64,000 nucleotides of DNA from Calliphora vicina (taxonomy: Eukaryota; Arthropoda; Insecta; Diptera; Calliphoridae). Within the stretch, counting starts at the first letter, position 1. Each line of letters opens with the position of its first letter. The stretch is from positions 22,695,701 to 22,759,700 of the forward strand of contig NC_088783.1 in NCBI RefSeq assembly GCF_958450345.1, given 5' to 3'. The notes beneath the pieces were generated by a model that searched no databases, was not told where the DNA came from, and saw only the letters and a program-made list of their open reading frames with translations. A program made the translations under genes and the position numbers. This document shows, piece by piece, positions 24,362 to 36,000 of this stretch.

Positions 24362-25135
24362 TTGAGTGTATGAATTAAAAATGCTGGATTTTTCTAATTT
24401 GTAGCTTTTATTTTGAAACATTTGTACAATATTAATTTATTCAAATAATTGGCCATTAGTCAGGTCTTAAATATGATGCGGGTGAGACAAAACTTCCCAA
24501 CCACTTCATTATAAATAGTTTTTAACATGATTTTGGCCGAGCGTTGTCATGATGGAATATTATGGTTTCATTCTAGGCGTTTTTCGACCAATGCTCGCAT
24601 AAAAATAATCAGTTGCGTTCGGTATAGGTTCCCTGCGATGGTATGGCCAGATTTCAGCAGGTCATAACTGATACCATACTTTTGGTCCCATCAAATACAA
24701 AGCATTACTTTAGCGACATGGATATTTGGCTTTGGTGTCGATTCGGCTAGTTAGCCGGGCTTCACATACGATCTGTTATGCTTCGGGTTATCGTAGTGGA
24801 TCCATTTTTAATAGCAAGTAGTGATTCGATGCAAAACTGATTTTCTTTTATAGCGTTCAAACATTATTTCGGACATACTGAGTTCTTTTTCAAGGTATCT
24901 CGGCTTCAATTCGTAAGGTACTCATTTTCTCTGCTTTTTCATGAATCCTGCTGCTCGTAAACGTTTTGAAATCGCTGCTTGAGTAGCTCCCAATGATTTT
25001 GAAAGCTCTTATTGAGTTTGATAACAATATACATGGAGTAATGCCTACAATTCTTCTTATTTGCCTGGTCTGGGCCATCCTTGTCTTCCGCGTCAAAATC
25101 TCCACTTCACCAAGCCATCTCTCGTATGTTGAAAA
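24362..25135 (-). mobile_element. Mariner relic F
   Basis: Minus-strand mariner with its 3' terminal repeat preserved (TTGAGTGTATGAATTAAAAA after TA at 24360-24361). A deletion removes much of the C-terminal coding region (the sequence jumps near 24450-24500), and the 5' end stops near 25135. The middle of the transposase is recognisable around 24540-25000, with stops. Confidence 0.8.
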
Positions 25136-27049
25136 AGTCAGTGGATACTTTGAAGAGCCTTTGATTTTTAAACATTTTCTTCACACTGTAATAGCATTAA
25201 CCAAATATGGCATAAAACTAAAATTCATTGAATTTACCTCCACAACCGGCACCTACAACGACACCAAAACAAAACAACAACAAAAAATAAGAAACAAAAT
25301 AAATTTTAAACAATTTATATCCATTTTACTACAGTGTAATCGTTTTTGAATAGAAATGAATTTTTATAAAAGAAAAAAAAAATCAAACAAAAAATAAGAG
25401 AAAAAAAATTGTACTTGTATTATTATTATTGTTAAATTGTTACGTTTTTCATGTTTAAATTGTTCGTGTTGTAGTTTAAGACAAACTACAACAATAAAAA
25501 CACCAACTAACCGAAAAATATACAAACAACAGCAAAAACAACAACAATTGAACGTATTAAAACGTAGCAACTAAATATTTATGTTTGAATGGATCTATGT
25601 ATGTATGTTTGTGGATGTTTGTAATTTTGTATCTTATAAATACAATACATTAAGTGATTGTATGTGTGTGAGAGTGTAAAAGTGCAATATGATTGTGTTG
25701 TAGTTGTCGTTGTTGTTGTAGTTATGTGAGTGAGATTCCCATGACTTTTGATCTTGACTCTAGTTCGTCGTATGTACGTACGTATGGAGTATATTTTTGC
25801 TATTTTACTTTTTTTATTCACATTTTACAACTTCAGTAATAAGTCTGGTAGTATGAAATAGTCGTAATAGTGTTGACGATGATATTGATGATCATCATCA
25901 CATCATGATTATCGTTAGTAGTCGCAAGTTGTACTCACTCGTATATACAATATTATTTTGTGATGCTGCAGCCAGCCACAGCCACAGTTGCTGTTACTGT
26001 CACTTGTCGTGGAAGTTGAAGGCTGCCATTTGGAGCTTCCTACATACCGCATCACTGCGATTATTTATGTGATGAATGAAGCTGAAAGTAGTTTGTATAA
26101 GTAGTGGTAGTAGTAGAAGTAATAGTGGTGTTTGTTAGTAGTTGATCATTTAGGGTTTTTTTTTTTGTTCATTTCAATGTAGGAGCGAGTGGTATTCCTT
26201 TAAACATTTGGCGGCTTTTAACTTGCTTCCATCATCCATTGTTAATACTTTGTTTAAAGGAAGAGCTTAAATGGAAAAAATAAAATAAAACAAAACTTAA
26301 ATCGCGTGAGTCTCTTTGTGGGATCTTTAATGATAGATTGTTAATATCAAATAAGGTTTTATTGTTTGTTTGGTTTTTTTGTTTCTCATATTATTGTTTT
26401 TTTTTGTTAACTATTTTTGGCAACTTATATAATTTTCTAATTTTCCAGTAAAATTTGAGTGTGATTGTATTGTTTTTTTTGTTGGATGAATGTTTTGTAT
26501 GTTAAATATGTATGTTTGTTTTAAGGTTGCTACATTGTAACAGATTTATAAATCATACATAGTAATTAAGAGGAGCTAATGAATGTTTTGTAATAGTTAT
26601 TTTGGGACAGGAATTCATTACTATTAATTCCAACTTGTCTATAGAAAAACTAATGAGGTTCATCTTGATTACAAAAATATGGTCCTTATGAAATTCTAAG
26701 TTGATTTAACATCATCGCTCTGTCTAAAACAAAATATACAAGCGAAATAAACGAGATTTATATACAAATTTGTGTCATTGTGAAGGGTATTCTAGATTCT
26801 TCGCAGATATTCTTGTTTGTTTTTCATACATTGTTGCAGTGTTTTGTAACATTGTATTGTATAATTTGTTGATTTGTTATTCAAAGGTTATGCATTCAAC
26901 ATAATTCTACAATTGTTTAACATTGTCTGGCACAATTCAAAAATACACAGATAAATCTGTAACATAGTGACATTAGAATTCGTGCTCAATCGAATAATAA
27001 CCGATTATTCAGGATTAATTTTTATATTCACCGTTTTGAAAGACATCGA
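25136..27049. other. Intron with GTT-type simple repeats
   Basis: Holds trinucleotide-rich stretches (GTTGTTGTAG near 25700-25730; GTAGTGGTAGTAG near 26100-26130) and A-rich tracts at 25250-25400. No exon with splice sites is supported. The minus frame at 25579-25821 is Thr/His-rich through simple repeats. Confidence 0.45.
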
Positions 27050-27640
27050 AATATTCTGTGTCCTAATAAAATTCTATGGCAATTGAGGTCATCAAAAGGG
27101 GTATTCTTTGTGAGATGATTTCATCGTTGGAGTCAAATCTCTTACCGCCGAGACATTTCTTCAGGTTTGCAAACAAGAAATAGTCACTCGGGTCTAAATC
27201 CCGAGAATAGGTCGAATGAGTAAATTTGTAGCCTAATACCATGGAAACTGCACACGTGTGATCATTCAAAATTCAAAATGTGAGTTACCTATGGCATCCA
27301 CAATCTCGCACTTTCAATCTCCGATCGGCCAACACCATATCGTGATTTTTTTTCAATTGTATCGGGTGCAGACACCTCAACTGGGCGTCCAGGACGTCTG
27401 TCGTGCTTAATAAAAAGTAAACCACTTTTTTTTACCATTGAAATTGTATGAAATTGTATTTATCTAGCTCAGCCTTTGTTTTTTCGCAAAAAACAGAGCA
27501 GACGAAATTCACTTTTTCCAATTTCTCATCAAGTCACGAGGTAGTCTGCTATCAATGGCTGTGGCAGCTTGTTCAAATTTTGATGGGAGTCAACTGACAG
27601 ATGCCTGTTGACACGAGCACTGTTGCCCTTTCAAAGTCGG
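27050..27640 (-). mobile_element. Second mariner lineage, copy 1
   Basis: The minus strand carries the C-terminal mariner block DPSDYFLFANLKKCLGGKRF (about 27130-27200), matching the third catalytic Asp region of mariner transposases (usually APSDYFLF). The N-terminal end near 27500 corresponds to the MEK-SEF start region, and the 5' leader follows. The centre is deleted. It differs from the DYYLF lineage of relics A-H and matches 33025-33560 and 44600-44945. Confidence 0.8.
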
Positions 27641-27944
27641 GAAATTAAAAACAAAGTCGCGGAATTATTGCTATAGTAAGAGAAAATATAAAATTAACCA
27701 CATCGGGTAAACGAGATAGACGCTATTATTGAAAATTCAAAGATTCGGCACGGATTCAACATATTGAAATATCAAACATAAGCATAAGAATTGCTCAAGT
27801 CAATTAAAAGTTGTCAAAGTTTTAACATCTCGATTAACGATTATATTCATTAATCGCCTAACGCTCTAATTCTGTTCAAAAAGGGTGTTTTTTATAGAGG
27901 GGGAAGAACTTTTATTGAAATAAAATAAAATAAAATAGAGAAAA

Positions 27945-28515
27945 GCGTTAAGTTCTCTCTAAGGATATGATATTACCCTTAGAGAGACGCCGCCACATAG
28001 AAACCAAGAGACTTCACATGAAGCTAAAAGCCTATAGCTTTCATTGGTTAATCAGTGATCAATCAAAATTATACCTTGAATATAAAGTCATCTTGTATAA
28101 GACCGTTTTTAAACCAATTTGGACGTATTCAATTATGGGGAATGGTTAGCAACACCAGTATTGATTTTATACAGATGTCCCAATCTAAAATTCTTAGGGC
28201 CATGACGGTAGCTCGAAGGTATGTAAGAAATGAAAACATCCTCAGGGACTTGGAAGTGTCATTGGTAAAGGAAGTGTTCAAGAAAGTCCTTGAAAAATAT
28301 ATTGTAATACTGCGATACCATTCCAACCCGCTTGCAAGACTACTTGTGCATAGCCAAACCCGATCAATGATCCGTAGAGTAGATCTATCACTCCGTTAAG
28401 ATGAGTGACATTTCTCCATGAAGGCTATCTTGTTAGAGAGCAACTAGTTTTAAATTTAGTTATAAGATTTAAATACTTAGGCCTATAAAAGGCAGATTCG
28501 ATAAATAAATAAAGT
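27945..28515 (+). mobile_element. Jockey-like LINE, 3' end
   Basis: Two overlapping frames (27967-28149 and 28055-28399) together encode the C-terminal part of a non-LTR reverse transcriptase ORF2. Landmarks are RRRHIETKRLHMKLKA, SKLYLEYKVILYKTVFKPIW, then a frameshift to IQLWG, and IQMSQSKILRAMTVARRYVR. An A-rich 3' end (TAAATAAATAAAG, about 28502-28514) follows. These motifs are typical of jockey-clade elements of insects. The copy is 5'-truncated and frameshifted, hence inactive. Confidence 0.85.
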
Positions 28516-28574
28516 ATACAAAATATTGATCTAATTGGCATTGTTAATTAGAAAATTTTCATCAATAAATGACA

Positions 28575-29200
28575 TCAATGTTTAAATATTATTTCGGGAA
28601 TGTGGCGTAATATTGAGGTTCAATTTCCACACACTCTTCATTTGAAAATTTTGTTCAGTGTGCTTCATCACACTTTTGCTGAAATGGCTATGTCAATAAA
28701 CAGAATTGCCGAATTTGGTGATCGATGATAATCCTCAAGCCATTGTTTAAATACCATCCAGAAAACTTATGTTTGGTGGAATCATTGGTCCATATGTCAT
28801 CACAAATAACGATGGTCAGAACGTTGCAATTAACGGTGAGCAATATAGAAAAATGCTTCTTAACTTGTTTGTGCCTCAATTGGATGGCATTAGTATTGCA
28901 TATATGTGGTTTCAGCAGGATAGAGTCACACGTCCCGCTGCGAGCGAAACAATCAATTTATTGATAGAATCATTTGGCGAACGAATGATTTCAAGAAATG
29001 GACCTGTTAACTAGCCACCTGGTTCATGTGTTTATTTTATCTATAGATATATAAAGTCCCAGAACTATGCAGATAAACCAGAAACGATCGGACACATGGA
29101 AGCGAAAATTCGACGCGTTATTGCCAAAAGACTGTCTTATTTACATAGAAGGGTTTGTGCAAATTGGACCTCTAGGTCCACCCAATTGGCTTTATTATCT
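28575..29200 (+). mobile_element. DDE transposase relic (Tc/mariner-related)
   Basis: The frame at 28769-29014 reads GGIIGPYVITNNDGQNVAIN, then MWFQQDRVTRPAASETINLL and FGERMISRNGPVN. A stop follows, and then an in-frame remnant with NYADKPETI and RRVIAKR (29060-29130). This layout (GGIIGPY, WFQQDGA, ISRNGPVNWPPRSCDLTP) is familiar from an abundant insect transposase group related to Tc/mariner. The WFQQD aspartate is kept, but the usual GA after it is RV. N-terminal domain and termini are missing. Upstream bases (28580-28768) hold frameshifted pieces such as DNPQAIV. Confidence 0.8.
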
Positions 29201-29936
29201 AATTAATAAAGCCAGTTGTATGGATATTAAAAACGTTTTTCTTATTTCAAGTTCTCCGCCTCTCTACCAAACACCCTTTATATTTAAAAAGTATTAGTTA
29301 CATTTCAATTTGAAAAGACGTATTTATGTTTTTTTTGGAATATGGTGGCTTTTGTTGTTTGGTGCTTAAATTGAACAACACGAAATAAACATTAACTACC
29401 AAAATTCTTTGTGGGAATACGAGGCGTGAGAATAATTGCAATATTTAGAGGCCCACGCATTTAACATAAACACAAGACAACATGACATGAGCTCTGTCTA
29501 CTCTGTTTACAGCATTAGTGTAGTGTAACAGTCTGTCTGTTGTACTCTTTGCACTATTTACCCTAATGGAAATTGTGAGCAAAAGACAATGTAAGAATTA
29601 AATCATGGCAATGACAGACATGACATTTTAGGTTGTTTATAAACAATTAGAAGGTGGAATGGTAGGATGTTTAGTATTATTGATGGTATCTTGTTGACAT
29701 TTATTATATATCCGGATTTTTTTTTACGGATGTAGGTGTACAAGTCAATAGGGAGATGAAATGTTCAATTGGAACCAGTTGAACTCTTGTGGAGGTCTCA
29801 TAATTACACAAGAAAATCAGCATTTAACAGAAAGTTTCTAATTTAAAGCAGTGGTCGACACTCATAGCCACCAAGGAACGAACATGAACAATCACAATCA
29901 AAAGCTGATTGGATTAAAACAAATTATTGGGTGTAT
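29201..29936. other. Intron, nothing recognised
   Basis: No exon or named repeat. AT-rich with a few CTGTCTGT-like short runs. Confidence 0.45.
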
Positions 29937-31106
29937 GATTTAGTATCTTTTGAAAGCGTTTTTTTTTAATAACTCATATGTCATTGTGAAGGGTACATTT
30001 TTATTTATTTATTCCCACTTAGTTATTGAACATTATAGTGTAAACAACAACGTTTTTCTGTTTCGAAAATTTCGAATTTTGTTCCAACAAAGCATAACAT
30101 GCGGGAAGTTTAGCTTTACTTCTTTAATTTGAAAAAAGTAACGATGAAGAAAAGAACACCGATTACTACCTGAAGCTTATGGTGAATGTTTTCCATCGGT
30201 TTCACGGAAGACAAAGATCGCCCATGCCAGCCAAAAATGTTTGAGAACCAAGAATTGGAGGCATTTCTCCATGAAGATTGTTGTAAAACTCAACAAGAGT
30301 TTGCAAAATCATTGGGAGCTACTCAGTCAGCAATTTCAAAATATAGCAGGATTTATCCAAAAGCGAATTGAAGCCGAGAAACCTTGAAAGTTGATTTAGC
30401 ATGTCCGAAATGATGCTTGAACGCTATAAAAGAAAATAAATTTTGCACCGAATCATTACTTGCGATGGAAAGTAGTAGATCCATTACGATAATCCGAAGC
30501 GTAATAGATCGTATGTGAAGCTCGGTCAACCAGCCGAATCGACACCAAAGCCAAATATCCATATCGCTAAGGTAATGCTTTGTATTTGGTGGGAGCAAAA
30601 GGGTCATATCTATTATGAGCTGCTCAAGTCTGGCCAAACCATCACAGGGAACCTGTACCGATCGCAACTGATTTGATTGAAGCGAATACTTGCCGAAAAA
30701 TGCCCAGAATATGCGGCCAGACATGAAACCATAATATTCCATGATGAAAACGCTAGGAAACATGTTGCAGTAATTGTTAAAAACTATTTAGAAAAAAGTG
30801 TTTGGGAAGCTTTGTCTCACCCGCCTTATATTCAAGACCTTGTCCCGTTCGACTACTATTTGTTTCGATCGATGCAGAACGCTCTCTTTGGACTACAGTT
30901 CATTTCAGAACAGAGTATCCGAAATTGGCTTTGATTCGTTCTTGTCCACAAAAGAAGAGGAGTGGATCGGAAAAGGTCAGGAGAAGGATGGGAAAAGGTT
31001 ATAGCTAACAATGGCCAACACTTTGAATAAATTTATATTGTACAAATGTTTCAAAAGGAAAGCTAAAACTTTAAAAACATCCCGCATTTTTTAGTCATAA
31101 ATACAA
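29937..31106 (+). mobile_element. Mariner relic G, both ends present
   Basis: 1170 bp with TA on both sides (29935-29936 and 31107-31108). The left end is TTGGGTGTATGATTTAG and the right end TTAGTCATAAATACAA. Readable blocks are FENQELEAFLHEDCCKTQQE (30240-30300), STPKPNIHIAKVMLCIWWEQ (about 30540-30600), FHDENARKHVAVIV and VPFDYYLF. Aligned to other copies the second catalytic Asp of the HDNAR motif is Glu here, and APSDYYLF has become VPFDYYLF. Frameshifts break the frame. Best-preserved copy of the first mariner lineage. Confidence 0.85.
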
Positions 31107-33024
31107 TAATATAATGCATCTTAAATATTCTCTTTATGCCGACCATTGATTTAAGGTGATTAGTTAAAAACATATGAAAATCTGTTGGTAATATTATTAT
31201 GAATACTAATGACTGACATTTGATTTAACTTATGAGAAGCATAGAAATAGTTATCATTGAATATGCATGGCTTTAGGGGAATAACAAATTTCCAACTGGG
31301 ATTTCTACAAGCCAGAGTTACAAATACCCATACAGCTGCCATAGCTCTGGCTAAAACGTTTTTCAGTTAAAAACATAAATTGACGACATGACTGAATTAT
31401 ACCTAAATTGTTTATAATAAAATGGCAATTTGTTGTTAATGTTTGTGTTACAGTTTTATGTTGTCTCATTATTATTAGGTTGTCAGTGAGTCTGTCTGTC
31501 TCACTGGCTGCTTAATCCAAAGACTGTCTGGCGATCTGTTAAATGTTTAACACATTTGTTTAACGTTGGTTGTCGTTACATTAAAAATGTCACAGGTTCA
31601 GCTGAAAACTAATATTTTTCATAAAGCCTTAACAATCATAAAAGAAAAACAAACCAACAAAAAAAAAAGTAAATGAAATATTAGAAAAACCAACATAAAG
31701 TGGGCCTTTAAGAGTGACTTTAACTTAACTTTAGCCCATCTTGTAAAGATAGATTTACAAATGGTGAAAGGTGTTTTTATTGTATTGTAGTATATTATTT
31801 TTTGTTTGTTTTAAAATCCTTTAACAATTTGTTTACAAAAAAAGAAAAAAGAAACACAAGAAAGTAAGAAAAAAACGTATGAAACTAAAGCTGAAAAAAA
31901 TCAATTTACTTTGACCATTCATGATCAACGTCTTCGTCGTCGTCATAGTCTAAAATTTCTTTTTTTTTGTTGTGTGCATCTTGTGGGCCAAGTGCTTGTT
32001 TTTTCTTCATTTTCATCTTCATATTTTTTTGCTTTTGTGGCCATCGAGCTACAAAAATGTCTACGTTTTTATGTTTAACAATAGCGATCACTTGAAATCA
32101 TTTAATCTGCACAAAAACTCATGAAAACTGATCTCAGGTTATTTTTCTTATAGTCAGGTCGGTCGGTCGGTGATGCTGTTGTTTTATTTGTTTAATATTC
32201 GCATTTTTTTTATTATATTTAAGCTTGGCTGAATTTGTTTAGTTTTACTTAGATTTCATGATGCTGGTGTTTTTTGATGTTGATGCTTTTGAAAACCAAC
32301 TCCACTTTGAGAGCAAAGTGCGTTTGGTTCAGTTTTTGAAGTCTTCATTTGCAGTAAAATGATCTTTTTTTTTTTGTTAAAAAAACCAATGATCGTTTTT
32401 TTGTATATGCTTTAATGTTTTTGTTTGAGTTATACATTGTGCGGTTTGGTAAATATTAGTAGTTGATTCTTCTTTATTTGCAGTTTTTAAAAAAAGGAGT
32501 TTTTGCTATGTTTTTTTGTGTAGAGGAAAGGATTTTTTTATATTTCATCAAATTATTATTTGAACTGTGTGTAATTGTTGTTATTAATGAATTTTTTTAT
32601 TGTATTTTTCAGGTAAGTGATCGCTTTTTTACATTAAATATCTATAATCTAAAGTAAGTATTGTCTTTATTTAATTGATTACTAAAATTTCAATTGTATA
32701 AAATTACAAATGACTCCTTATATGTTTGTACCAAACCACATCGATCTACAGTGATCTACAAATGTTTCCTTTAGGATAAATCTATCCCTGGGGGTAATTT
32801 TGATTGTTTTTAAACGCACTAATTGTTTTTAAACGCACTAGCCACATGACATGTGAAAAGGGAACCTGGCAAAAAGTTGACAATTAATTTTAAGACTTTC
32901 CACGACCTGCTGCACAGTACTTAAAAGGCGTCAAATTACCTTCTACTAGGACATCGCTATATTAAAGTGACAGGTCCCTTTCATATAAAGTGTTAGAACT
33001 AGAACCGGTCACAACCCCAAATAA
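31107..33024. other. Intron, mostly unique
   Basis: No exon is firmly supported. A minus-strand frame at 31906-32091 ends in an acidic tail (LDYDDDEDVDHEWSK) after a Lys/Met-rich stretch; it could be the last exon or a pseudogene of an unrelated gene, or chance, and is raised as a finding. Otherwise T-rich DNA. Confidence 0.4.
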
Positions 33025-33560
33025 CTTAAGAGGGTGGGTCAAAAAGTCCGTGATTTTTTTTTAGTGAAACACAGGTTTTTGATAACAAATTATTTTATTT
33101 TTCAGTTTGAGTTCTACTCACTTTGTCCACCGTTTTTTTATCGCTTCCAAAAAATAAGATTTGTCGAGGTCATTAAAATATTTATTTTTTGTGAGATCAT
33201 TACATCGTTAGAGTCAACTGGGCGTCCAGAATGTTCGGCATCTTCGAAATTCAAAATCACTTTTTTACCCCTAAAAGTTTGTGGTGTCGAGTTCCCATAG
33301 TATTCAAGCTTAGCCTTTATTTGAGTGTTTTTTCCGCAAAATAATGCTGAGCACACAAAATTCACTTTTTTCCAATTTCTCCTGAAGGCATGAGGTAGTC
33401 TGCTATCAATGGCTGTCAAACACAAAACAATGACGCAGTATGTTCTAATTTTGACGGGAGTCAACTGTCAGATGCCAGATGACAGCAGTAGTGTTGCACT
33501 TTCAGTTAATAGCCGGAAAATTCAGAAAGTCAGTTTTCACTGGGAATAGTTTTATATGTG
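33025..33560 (-). mobile_element. Second mariner lineage, copy 2
   Basis: A deletion derivative on the minus strand. The 3' end is GGGTCAAAAAGTCCGTGATT (33035-33054). The N-terminal coding region (33138-33400) shows KVNFVCSALFCGKNTQIKAK and FEDAEHSGRPVD, the latter being the conserved DAERSGRP linker of mariner transposases. The sequence jumps from that linker to the 3' region, so the catalytic domain is lost. Confidence 0.8.
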
Positions 33561-34319
33561 GCATTTCATAACTTTCAACGAAACACTATGAATATCTCCT
33601 TGGGTATGGCCATACTTTCAACTAAAGTGAGTAAATATTTGCCTTAAGAAGAATACCACAACATTATTATTAGAAAACTCTATGTACCGCGACTCATAGG
33701 ATGTTTTGGGCAGTCCTTACATTCATCACAACAATCTCAGGTCTCGTAGAAATCCTGTATGGTATTATCTATAGCTATGAAAGCCTTTTGAGCTATAAGA
33801 TGCCAAAGCAGATCTAAGAGTTCCCTCGTGCTCTATGTTCCGCGACTTATAGCATCATTTGGGCAGCCTTTACATTCACAACATGCCTCGTATGCAGCAA
33901 ATAATGCTGTTTTAAAAGCACCCAAAACATATTTCTAGTTGTCAAGGCAGTAATATCCAGGGAATAGTCCCATAAACATCATTAGGTCACTCTTGATAGC
34001 GAGTGATAGTAACTTCTCGAACTTCACGGTTCCATTACCCCAATTACTTCAAGAAAAGAGTCAATTATATTCCTAATATATTAATTCTAGAGATGAGTTA
34101 ATGTCTTTCGAAAAAGCGCCGTGAACCCTCTCATGACCAGCGTAGTTGAATACTTTGGAAAACTTATTTCATGCAGAGGTGTAAATTAGTCAACGACAAC
34201 CCCCGATCTTAACTCATAAGAGGAGAAGTCTGCCTAACCTACATTACCAAAATCCTCAAACTAACACCCTAAATCCATATTTCACCCAATTTTTTAAGTC
34301 ACACCACATTTACTTGGCG
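33561..34319. other. Intron with an imperfect direct repeat
   Basis: Two roughly 55-bp copies about 153 bp apart (33678 and 33830) share CTCTATGT-CCGCGACT-ATAG and GGGCAG-C-TTACATTCA. No coding signal. It may be an old dispersed repeat. Confidence 0.4.
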
Positions 34320-34607
34320 TTTTATTTTGCTCAATTCCACCTTGCATCTTCATTTTGAACAGTTGTTGGGAGCCATGTCCGTCTGTATGTTGAAATTAGC
34401 TTTCCGTAGCCTCCAAATAACTAACATACTTGATTCATACATCAATATATCCGCTATAGAAACGGTTCGGTTGCTCTTAAAAATCGAGAAAATTGGTCTA
34501 CAAATGACTGAGATATAAGGAACCAGGGCAATCTCGATTTTTGGTCTATTTTTGGTCTATATCTGGATTACTAAGTCATTAATAAGACAATATGGATATC
34601 TAATGAT

Positions 34608-35645
34608 TAGGGTTTTTAATTTCCCGACCTTTTTTGATTCCCGGGAATCGGGAAATTTTTTTCTACATTCCCGGCTATTCCCGAAATATATAATGATACT
34701 GTAAATTAGGAATATTATAGCCAAATTTCATATAAAAGCTTAGTTTCATAATTATTAAATATCAGAGCTTCGAATTAATTAATATAATTTGTGCTTAATT
34801 CACTAAAATCTTAATCCATAATTAAAGAATGCCAGCCTTTCATTCCATAAATCCATTCCTAATATTTAATTTTTTAGATTCATTCCAAAGCCTTTGTTTA
34901 AACTGAATTAATTTTAAAGTTAATTAATAATAGAATTTATTCAAAATTTTAATGATTAAATTTTTGCTAATCAAATCATTTACAAAATTACTTGAAAAAA
35001 TTGTCTTAAGCCTTTTTGTACTAGATTTGAATTGAAGTAGAATTTAATCACTTAATAAATTTTTGAAGCTATTTTGTTATGGATTTGAATAAGAAATTTA
35101 AAGAAACTACACCATTTCCAATTGTATTTCAGAAGTTTCTAATTGTATTTCAGAAATTTCCAATTGAATTTCAGAAATTTCTAATTATATTTCAGAAAAT
35201 TCCAATTCAATTTCAGATATTTCCATTTATATAAATTTCTGAAATACAATTGGAAAATTCTGAAATACAATTGGAAATTTCTGAAATAAATTAGAAATTT
35301 CTGAAATATAAATGGAAAATTCTGAAATATAATTGGAAATGGTGTAGAATGATTCAATAAGAAATAAATTTTATATATAATTAATTCCCTTTTTATATTT
35401 TCATACCAAAAACCCCAAATAAATAATAATAAGCGGTATATTATTACCGCGATATAACCAAAAAACTGTAAAAAACTTTTCAGTGTTTTTTGGTGAAAAA
35501 AATAGAGTTCTAACTTGTTTTCTATGTATTTTCGTCAGTTTTTAATTCCCGGGATTCCCGACTGAAAATCCCGGGAATCGGGTAGTGAAAAATTGGCAAA
35601 ATTCCCGGGAAATTTGTACCGGGACTTCCCGGGATAAAAACCCTA
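34608..35645. mobile_element. hAT-like element with CCCGGGA repeats
   Basis: 1038 bp with inverted ends TAGGGTTTTTA and TAAAAACCCTA and a perfect 8-bp target duplication CTAATGAT (34600-34607 and 35646-35653). The duplication also repairs the interrupted R2 repeat, which confirms the boundaries. The first and last roughly 120 bp are crowded with CCCGGGAAT/ATTCCCGGG palindromes. No transposase is encoded. The interior is AATT-rich and holds a nested foldback element. Confidence 0.9.
35110..35344. mobile_element. Nested foldback MITE, CACCATTTCCAATT ends
   Basis: 235 bp palindrome from CACCATTTCCAATTG to CAATT/ATTGGAAATGGTG, flanked by TA (35108-35109 and 35345-35346). Each arm repeats an ATTTCAGAAATTTC-type motif several times. 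It sits inside the CCCGGGA hAT-like element. Confidence 0.8.
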
Positions 35646-36000
35646 CTAATGATAGATATTTCAAAGTCCTTTCCAACGACGTATATAAGGCTATAGTAGG
35701 TTGGACATACAATCGGTCAAAATCGGAAAAAATAGTTTTTAACTCGAATTTTATTTTAACAAAATTTTTTTTTCATAAAAAAATTTTAAAATTTAAAAAA
35801 AATATTTTTTTAAAAATAAAAATAATATTTAAAAAATATGTAAAAAACAAAAATTTTAAAATAATTATGAAAAAGAATGTTTTTTAAAAATTAAAAAAAC
35901 AATATTTTTAAATTTTGTTTACCTAAAAATTTTTAGATTTTTATTTTAAAGTATAATTAGGTGAAGGGTATATAAGATTCGGCACATACGAGAGCTATCT

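Larger units (their letters stand above)
34320..36000. repeat. Dispersed repeat R2 hosting a hAT-like element
   Basis: Flanks on both sides of 34608-35645 join into one R2 copy: 'AAATGACTGAGATATAAGG' and 'CTGGATTACTAAGTCATTAA' to the left, and 'TTCCAACGACGTATATAAGG' and the terminal 'GAAGGGTATATAAGATTCGG' to the right. The 100-residue frame at 35585-35887 crosses the junction and is not a gene. Confidence 0.75.

Noticed and set aside
30353..30763. 136-residue minus-strand frame
   Set aside because: Antisense of mariner relic G.
35585..35887. 100-residue plus-strand frame
   Set aside because: Crosses the junction between a hAT-like element and repeat R2; Lys/Phe/Asn-rich from A/T runs.
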